This document shows, one piece after another, positions 58,714-64,000 of a stretch of 64,000 nucleotides of DNA; position 1 is the stretch's first letter; every line of letters starts with the position of its first letter. The DNA is from Brevundimonas sp. NIBR10 (GTDB lineage Bacteria; Pseudomonadota; Alphaproteobacteria; Caulobacterales; Caulobacteraceae): contig NZ_CP115464.1 of assembly GCF_027912515.1 (NCBI RefSeq), positions 2,604,001 to 2,668,000 of the forward strand, written 5' to 3'. The notes beneath the pieces are model-generated. The model worked only from the letters and a program-made list of their open reading frames with translations. It had not been told where the DNA came from and did not search any database. The position numbers and the translations under genes are program-made.

Positions 58714-61488
58714 ATGACCAATCGTTTCACCACGCGTTCGCGTCTGATGACCGGCGCCGCCGTCGGCGCAGGCCTGCTGCTGGCGCTTGCCGGCCCCACC
58801 TACGCCCAGACCACACAGGACGAGGACGCGACCCAGGTCGACGAGATCGTCGTCACCGGCATCCGCGCCTCGATCGCCAACTCGATCGCCGCCAAGGCCC
58901 GCAACACCTCGATCGTCGAGGTCATCACGGCCGAGGACATCGGCAAGCTGCCGGACGTCTCGATCGCCGAATCGCTGGCGCGCCTGCCCGGTCTGACGGT
59001 CCAGCGCCTGGACGGTCGCGGTCAGCTGATCTCGATCCGCGGCCTGGGCCCCGACTTCACCACCGCCCTGCTGAACGGCCGTGAACAGGTCACCACCGGC
59101 GACAACCGCGGCGTCGAGTTCGACCAGTATCCTTCGGAACTGCTGGGCGGCGTGACCGTCTACAAGACCCCTGACAGCGCCCTGGTGGGTCAGGGTCTGG
59201 CCGGGACCGTCGATCTTCAGACCATCCGCCCGCTGGCCTATGGCCGTCGCACCATCGCCGGCAACGTCCGCTATGAGATGAACGACATCGGCGCGCTGAA
59301 CGCCGGCACGACCGACACCGGCACCCGCTACAGCCTGTCCTACATCGATCAGTTCGCCGATGACACGATCGGCGTCGCCATCGGCTATGCCCACATCACC
59401 AGCCCCTATCAGTCCGAGCGTTTCAACGCCTGGGGCTATCCGAACGCCACCCCGACCTCGCTGGTGATCGGCGGGACCAAGCCCTACGTCATGTCCAGCG
59501 AGCTTGAGCGGGACGGCTTCGCCGGCACCCTCGAATGGCGTCCGAACGATCGCTTCTCCTCGACCATCGACGCCTTCTACTCCGAGTTCCAGAACACCCA
59601 GATCCTGCGTGGCATCGAGTTCCCGCTGGCCTGGGGTGGATCGTCGGGCACGTGCGGTACGCCGCAGGTTCAGACGGCGACCTGCCGTCCGGGCCCGGTC
59701 CTGACCACCACCACGACGGAGGACGGCTTCGTTACGGCCGGCTCGTTCTCGAACGTGAAGGGCGTGGTCCGCAACGACGTCAACACTCGCGACAGCACGA
59801 TCACCTCGCTGGGCTGGAACACGAAGTTCCAGGCGTCGGACGACTGGGGCTTCGCCCTGGACCTCAACTATTCCAAGGTCGAACGCAGCGACATCATCCT
59901 GGAGACCTATTCCGGCACGGGCCGCGACGTGACGGGCACTCTGGATACCCTCGGGTTCACGATCGACAACGACGGCGTCCCGACCTTTTCCAGCCGTCTG
60001 AACTACGCCGATCCCAACCTGATCCGCCTGACGAGCCCGCAAGGGTGGGGCGGCGACGTGATCCCGGGCGGCCAGGACGGCTATTTCAACACCCCGACCG
60101 TCAACGATGAACTGAAGGCCATCCGCGTCAGCGGCCGCCGCGAACTGCACCAGTCGCCGTTCAGCGCGATCGAATTCGGGTTCAACTACTCCGAACGCGA
60201 CAAGGAGTTCGTCAACGACCAGTTCTTCCTCGGCGTGCCCGGCGGCGCGACCGTGGCGGTGCCGTCGGCCTTCCTGCTGGCCCCGACCAACCTGGGTTAC
60301 CTGGGGATTTCCTCGGTGATCAGCTATGACGCCCTGGGTCTGGTCAACAGCGGCTTCTACAACATTGTCCGCAACCCGAACGCCGATGTTCTGGCCGGCA
60401 ACTGGGCCGTCAACGAGACGGTCTCGACCAGCTACATCAAGGCCAACATCGACCATAACCTGTTCGGTATTCCCCTGACCGGCAACGTCGGCGTCCAGGC
60501 TGTGATGACTGACCAGAGCTCGTCCGGCTTCTCGGCTAGCGGCAACGGCGCGTCTCGCGTTTCGGTCGCCGTCGAGGGCGGCGCGAAGTATCTGGAGATC
60601 CTGCCGAGCTCCAACTTCATCCTCGAGGTCGGTGAAAACCAGTTCCTGCGCTTTGCCCTGGCCCGCACCCTGGCGCGGCCCCGGATGGACGACATGCGGG
60701 CCTCGCGGAACTTCGGCTACGATCTGTCCAAGCGGACCTCGACCGATATCAACAACTCCCCCTGGGGCGGTGGCGGCGGTAACCCCGAGCTGAAGCCCTA
60801 CATCGCCGATGTCTTCGACGTTTCGTACGAGAAGTATTTCGCCAACCGTCGCGGTTACGTTTCGGTCGCTGCCTTCTACAAGCACCTGGAATCGTTCGTT
60901 TACACCCGCAACCAGCTGTTCGACTTCACCGGCTATCCGATCGGCACCAGCCCCGAGCCCGCCCTGCGGACCGGTCTGGTCAGCGCACCCGACAACGGCT
61001 CCGGCGGTTGGGTCCAAGGTGTCGAGTTTGCCCTGTCCGTGCCGTTCGAGATCATCTCGCCGATGCTGGAAGGCTTCGGCGGTCAGTTCAGCGTCTCCCA
61101 GACGGATAGCGAGATCCAGCCTGACCCGACGCAAGCCCCGACGGCCCTGCCGGGTCTGTCGGAAACCGTCGCCAACGTCACCGTCTACTATGAGGCGAAC
61201 GGCTTCCAGGCGCGGGTGTCCAACCGCTATCGGTCGGACTTCCTGGGTGAGGTTGCCGGCTTCGGCAACGGCCGGACCCTGCGTTCGGTCGCCGCCGAGA
61301 ACATCATCGACGCCCAGATCGGCTACGAGTTCCAGTCCGGCCCTCTGGAGAACCTGTCCGTCCTGGCTCAGGTCAACAACCTGACCGACGAGCCGTTCAA
61401 GACGTTCGAGAACGGCGACGAGCGTCGCACGATCGACTTCCAGCGCTACGGCCGGACCTTCCTGTTCGGCGTCAGCTTCAAATACTGA
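58714..61488 (+). CDS. TonB-dependent outer-membrane receptor, maltodextrin type
   Basis: Imports maltodextrins across the outer membrane using TonB energy. The 924-residue protein has a signal peptide (ending TYAQ near residue 32), a TonB box-like DEIVVTGIRASI, a plug domain (ITAEDIGKLPDVSIAESLAR, VQRLDGRGQLISIRGLG) and a 22-strand barrel ending FGVSFKY with the C-terminal aromatic. ATG 58714 is chosen over 58708 because GGGAG lies six bases upstream. The locus layout parallels malA of C. crescentus. A strong terminator follows. Confidence 0.92.
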   Translation: MTNRFTTRSRLMTGAAVGAGLLLALAGPTYAQTTQDEDATQVDEIVVTGIRASIANSIAAKARNTSIVEVITAEDIGKLPDVSIAESLARLPGLTVQRLDGRGQLISIRGLGPDFTTALLNGREQVTTGDNRGVEFDQYPSELLGGVTVYKTPDSALVGQGLAGTVDLQTIRPLAYGRRTIAGNVRYEMNDIGALNAGTTDTGTRYSLSYIDQFADDTIGVAIGYAHITSPYQSERFNAWGYPNATPTSLVIGGTKPYVMSSELERDGFAGTLEWRPNDRFSSTIDAFYSEFQNTQILRGIEFPLAWGGSSGTCGTPQVQTATCRPGPVLTTTTTEDGFVTAGSFSNVKGVVRNDVNTRDSTITSLGWNTKFQASDDWGFALDLNYSKVERSDIILETYSGTGRDVTGTLDTLGFTIDNDGVPTFSSRLNYADPNLIRLTSPQGWGGDVIPGGQDGYFNTPTVNDELKAIRVSGRRELHQSPFSAIEFGFNYSERDKEFVNDQFFLGVPGGATVAVPSAFLLAPTNLGYLGISSVISYDALGLVNSGFYNIVRNPNADVLAGNWAVNETVSTSYIKANIDHNLFGIPLTGNVGVQAVMTDQSSSGFSASGNGASRVSVAVEGGAKYLEILPSSNFILEVGENQFLRFALARTLARPRMDDMRASRNFGYDLSKRTSTDINNSPWGGGGGNPELKPYIADVFDVSYEKYFANRRGYVSVAAFYKHLESFVYTRNQLFDFTGYPIGTSPEPALRTGLVSAPDNGSGGWVQGVEFALSVPFEIISPMLEGFGGQFSVSQTDSEIQPDPTQAPTALPGLSETVANVTVYYEANGFQARVSNRYRSDFLGEVAGFGNGRTLRSVAAENIIDAQIGYEFQSGPLENLSVLAQVNNLTDEPFKTFENGDERRTIDFQRYGRTFLFGVSFKY

Positions 61489-61534
61489 GACCACAGCGGC
61501 GGGCGCTCCCCCCTGTCCCGCCGACTGAACCTTG

Positions 61535-61570
61535 CGCCGCTCGTCGACCCCGACGAGCGGCGTTTTCTTT
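61535..61570 (+). terminator. Rho-independent terminator after the TonB receptor
   Basis: CGCCGCTCGTCG-ACCC-CGACGAGCGGCG is a perfect 12-base stem with a 4-base loop, followed by TTTTCTTT. It lies 47 bases after the receptor stop and separates it from the halogenase-like gene. Confidence 0.9.
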
Positions 61571-61643
61571 GCCGCAGCGCAAGCTGCTAGGGTCGAGGCG
61601 GAGCCCGGGAAACACGGGCCCGCGTATTGAGGAAATGCAAGGC

Positions 61644-63155
61644 ATGGCCGAACCGATCAAGTCGATCCTCATCGTCGGTGGGGGCACCGCCGGATGGATG
61701 GCGGCCGCCGCCCTGAACCGGTCGCTGGGGCCGCACTGCAAGGTGACGCTGGTCGAGAGCGACGACATCGGCATCGTCGGGGTGGGGGAGGCGACCGTGC
61801 CGCCGATCCGCGACTTCAACGCCCTGATCGACCTCGACGAGGCAGAGTTCATGCGGGAGACCCAGGCGACGCTGAAGCTGGGCATCGAGTTCGTCGACTG
61901 GGGCATCAAGGGCAAAACCTATCTGCATCCCTTCGGTACCTTCGGCCCCGGCCCGACGCTGGCGGAGTTTCAGCAGTCCTTTCTGGCGCTGAGGGCCAAG
62001 GACCGGATCGCCGACGACATCGAGGCCTATTCCCTTTGCGCCCAGGCGATGAAGGCCGGTCGGGCGGCCCTGCGTGATCCAGATCCCCGCTCGCCGTTGA
62101 GCGCCCTGTTCACCGCCTATCATTTCGACGCGGGCCTGTATGCGCGATACCTGAGAAAGGTCTGCGAAGCGCGTGGCGTCGAACGGCTGGAAGGCGAGAT
62201 CATCGAGGTGGTCCAGCGCCCGGACGACGGGTTTGTCGATCGGGTGCGGCTCAAGGACGGGCGCGAGCTGACCGCCGACCTGTTTATCGACTGCACCGGA
62301 TTTCGCGGCCTGTTGATCGAGGGTGCGCTGAAGACCGGCTTCGAGGACTGGTCGCACTGGCTGCCGATGAACCGGGCCTGGGCCGTGCCGTGCGAGCGGG
62401 TATCGCCGACGACGCCCTTCACGCGATCGACGGCGCGCGACGCCGGCTGGCAATGGCGGATCGCCCTCCAGCATCGCACGGGCAACGGTCATGTCTATTG
62501 CAACGACTTCGTCGATGACGACACGGCGCGTCAGGTGATGCTCGATAATCTGGACGGCCCGGCCCTGGCCGAGCCCCGGCCGCTGCGGTTCACGACGGGG
62601 CGCCGGAAGGCGTTCTGGGCCAGGAACGTCGTGGCCCTGGGCCTGTCGAGCGGTTTCATCGAGCCGCTGGAATCGACCAGCATCCACATGGTCCAGTCGG
62701 GCATCTATCGGCTGTTGCAGCATTTTCCCGACAGCCGGTTCAGCCCGGTCAATATCGAGGCCTACAATCGCCGCCTGGGGGCCGAGGTCGAGTTGATCCG
62801 CGACTTCGTCATCCTGCACTACCACGCGACCCGGAGGGACGACACGCCGTTCTGGCGGCACGCCGCCGCCATGCCGATCCCCGACACCTTGCGCCAGCGC
62901 GTCGAGGCCTTCCGTGATCGGGGCCTGTTGTATCAGTCGGGTGCCGACGAATATTTCAGCCAGGGCTCATGGATGGCGGTCATGTACGGCCAGGGCATCA
63001 CTCCGGTCGGGCGCAATCCGCTCTATGACTTTCAGGCTCTGGATCAGGTCCAGGCCGGCTTTGGCCAGATCGCGAAAGGTTGGCGCGATACGGTCGCGCG
63101 AATGCCCATGCACGACGACTTCCTGAAGGCACGCGGCATGTGGGCTGCGACATAG
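61644..63155 (+). CDS. Tryptophan-halogenase-family flavoprotein linked to a TonB receptor
   Basis: A 503-residue FAD protein. GGGTAGWMAAAAL near residue 14 binds FAD, GVGEATVPPIRDF follows, and the lysine in ATLKLGIEF matches the catalytic-lysine region of PrnA. The halogenase motif WxWxIP reads GWQWRIALQH, Ala replacing Pro. FIEPLESTSIHMVQSG is present. In Caulobacter and Xanthomonas such proteins are common beside carbohydrate TonB receptors and need not halogenate tryptophan. Start 61644 (MAEPIKSILIVGG) is preferred; 61635 is possible. Confidence 0.85.
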   Translation: MAEPIKSILIVGGGTAGWMAAAALNRSLGPHCKVTLVESDDIGIVGVGEATVPPIRDFNALIDLDEAEFMRETQATLKLGIEFVDWGIKGKTYLHPFGTFGPGPTLAEFQQSFLALRAKDRIADDIEAYSLCAQAMKAGRAALRDPDPRSPLSALFTAYHFDAGLYARYLRKVCEARGVERLEGEIIEVVQRPDDGFVDRVRLKDGRELTADLFIDCTGFRGLLIEGALKTGFEDWSHWLPMNRAWAVPCERVSPTTPFTRSTARDAGWQWRIALQHRTGNGHVYCNDFVDDDTARQVMLDNLDGPALAEPRPLRFTTGRRKAFWARNVVALGLSSGFIEPLESTSIHMVQSGIYRLLQHFPDSRFSPVNIEAYNRRLGAEVELIRDFVILHYHATRRDDTPFWRHAAAMPIPDTLRQRVEAFRDRGLLYQSGADEYFSQGSWMAVMYGQGITPVGRNPLYDFQALDQVQAGFGQIAKGWRDTVARMPMHDDFLKARGMWAAT

Positions 63156-63212
63156 GGTCAGCCGCGCCTTTCCCGCATCCCGATCTGTGCTAACCGGCGC
63201 GCAGGAGGGCGG

Positions 63213-64000
63213 ATGGCGCAAGACTTTGCAGCATGGCGGCCGACGCGGCGCGCGGCCCTGGCGGGTACCCTGCTGGGCGTGTCCGGATGTGGCTCTGCGC
63301 CGTCTGTGCCGCGCGTGGTCACCCTCTTCGCGGCGGCGTCCCTGGCCGAGGCCATCACGGAAATCGGGTCCGCATGGCAGACCGCGACGGGCGTGACGAT
63401 CCGGTCGTCGTTCGCCGCCAGCGGTGCCGTGGCACGACAGGTCGAGGCGGGTGCTCCGGCCGATGTGGTAGTTCTGGCAGATACCGTCTGGATGGATCGG
63501 CTGATCGAGCGTGGACGGATCATGCCGGAGACCCGGGTCGATCTGGTCGGCAATCGGCTGGTGGTGATCGGTGCCGACGCCGCCGCGATCGAGGGCGATC
63601 CGTTCGACTGGCTAGCCCGCACCGACGGACGCTTGGTCATCGGCGACCCCGACAGCGTTCCCGCCGGGGCCTATGCCAGGACCTGGCTGCAGCAGACCGG
63701 GCGGTGGGACGCGGTTCGTGAGCGGCTGGTGCTGGCCGCGGATGTTCGGGCCGTGCGGGCCTTCGTCGCGCGAGCAGAGGCCCCCCTGGGTATCGTCTAT
63801 GCCAGCGATGTCGTCGGGGCCGGTCAGGTCCGGATCGTGCTCACACCGCCGATGTCGGAACAGCCCCGGATCGTCTATCCCGCCGCCCTGACAATCCCTG
63901 CGAAGCCCGAGGCGGCGGACTTCCTGACCTATCTGCGATCGGCGGAGGCGATGGCGGTCTTTCGCCGTCACGGCTTCGACGCCCCCGCCGACGGGAGTGC
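63213..64000 (+). CDS. modA: Molybdate ABC transporter substrate-binding protein (3' end outside window)
   Basis: AGGAGGGCGG precedes ATG 63213. The frame is open to the window edge (262 residues). An Arg-Arg pair and hydrophobic core end in LLGVSGC, a probable lipoprotein (possibly Tat-type) signal. Then come the ModA marks: VTLFAAASLAEAITEIGSAW, SSFAASGAVARQVEAGAPAD, VIGDPDSVPAGAYARTWL and the late TIPAKPEAADFLTYLRS. The visible part is nearly the whole protein. modB and modC would be expected just beyond the edge. Confidence 0.88.
   Translation, partial: MAQDFAAWRPTRRAALAGTLLGVSGCGSAPSVPRVVTLFAAASLAEAITEIGSAWQTATGVTIRSSFAASGAVARQVEAGAPADVVVLADTVWMDRLIERGRIMPETRVDLVGNRLVVIGADAAAIEGDPFDWLARTDGRLVIGDPDSVPAGAYARTWLQQTGRWDAVRERLVLAADVRAVRAFVARAEAPLGIVYASDVVGAGQVRIVLTPPMSEQPRIVYPAALTIPAKPEAADFLTYLRSAEAMAVFRRHGFDAPADGS

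Noticed and set aside
58642..61494. Leftward open frame of 950 codons opposite the TonB receptor
   Set aside because: It mirrors the receptor's codon pattern and gives a Gly/Arg/Asp-rich product without motifs. The receptor has signal peptide, plug and barrel features.
61644..63155. Antibiotic biosynthesis cluster around the halogenase-like gene
   Set aside because: No polyketide, peptide or tailoring genes are nearby. The context is a carbohydrate TonB receptor locus, where this family is common.
1..64000. rRNA operons, insertion sequences, transposases and further tRNAs
   Set aside because: I looked for transposase motifs, terminal inverted repeats with target duplications, rRNA-like sequence and other cloverleafs, and found none besides tRNA-Arg. 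Divergent short tRNAs could be missed by eye.

Overview
The window looks like a chromosome segment of a Caulobacterales alphaproteobacterium, most like Brevundimonas. The grounds are high GC, ATGA/TGATG-coupled operons, a maltodextrin locus built around a TonB receptor and a LacI regulator, a TonB-linked tryptophan halogenase, and REP-like intergenic hairpins. The genus is an inference from gene content and was not tested.

Positions 1 to about 24.4 kb are the right-hand part of a tailed-phage prophage; its left end lies outside the window. The leftward late block (1-4104) holds structural genes and both terminase subunits. A short rightward block of small genes (4391-6264) sits behind two tandem promoter-like units with dyad operators. 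A leftward early/replication block runs from 11387 down to 6241: a CII-sized HTH protein, an Rmf-like protein, RusA, DnaB helicase, a methyltransferase-like protein, a DUF1376-like replication protein and zinc-ribbon proteins. The immunity region (11.7-13.1 kb) has a Cro/YdaS-like gene facing a short CI-like repressor, with a membrane protein coupled to the repressor. The same 18-bp operator recurs in front of a long rightward operon (13126-24414). That operon carries a YqaJ-type exonuclease module, a PP-loop/PAPS-reductase-like protein, a small C5-cytosine-methyltransferase-like protein, DUF4326 and DUF3850 proteins, many small unknown genes, an excisionase-like protein and a tyrosine integrase. 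The integrase appears to carry a winged helix inside its catalytic domain. The prophage ends close to a tRNA-Arg(UCU).

Positions 24.5-45.2 kb are mainly housekeeping chromosome: a MetC-like lyase, an orphan amino-acid-binding lipoprotein, a DAACS symporter, a mercaptopyruvate sulfurtransferase, an Fe-S (6-4) photolyase/cryptochrome next to a CPD photolyase, inner-core LPS genes (kdsA, hldE, hldD), a DUF3089 protein, recG, sdhE and mfd, then aldose 1-epimerase and an SMP-30-type lactonase. Convergent neighbours are packed very tightly, often sharing stop-codon bases.

Positions 45.3-63.2 kb form a starch/maltodextrin locus: a FucP-type sugar transporter, GH15 glucoamylase, an esterase, an SLC45/GPH-type transporter, GH97 glucosidase, a LacI regulator, cytoplasmic GH13 alpha-glucosidase, exported GH13 amylase, a TonB receptor and a tryptophan-halogenase-like flavoprotein. 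The proposed flow is: exported amylase cuts starch, the TonB receptor imports maltodextrins, periplasmic GH15/GH97 trim them, inner-membrane transporters take up maltose and glucose, and the cytoplasmic glucosidase finishes the job. A palindromic site (TTTGCA-N6-TGCAAA) between the amylase and receptor genes is the likely LacI operator. The window ends inside a ModA-like molybdate-binding lipoprotein gene.
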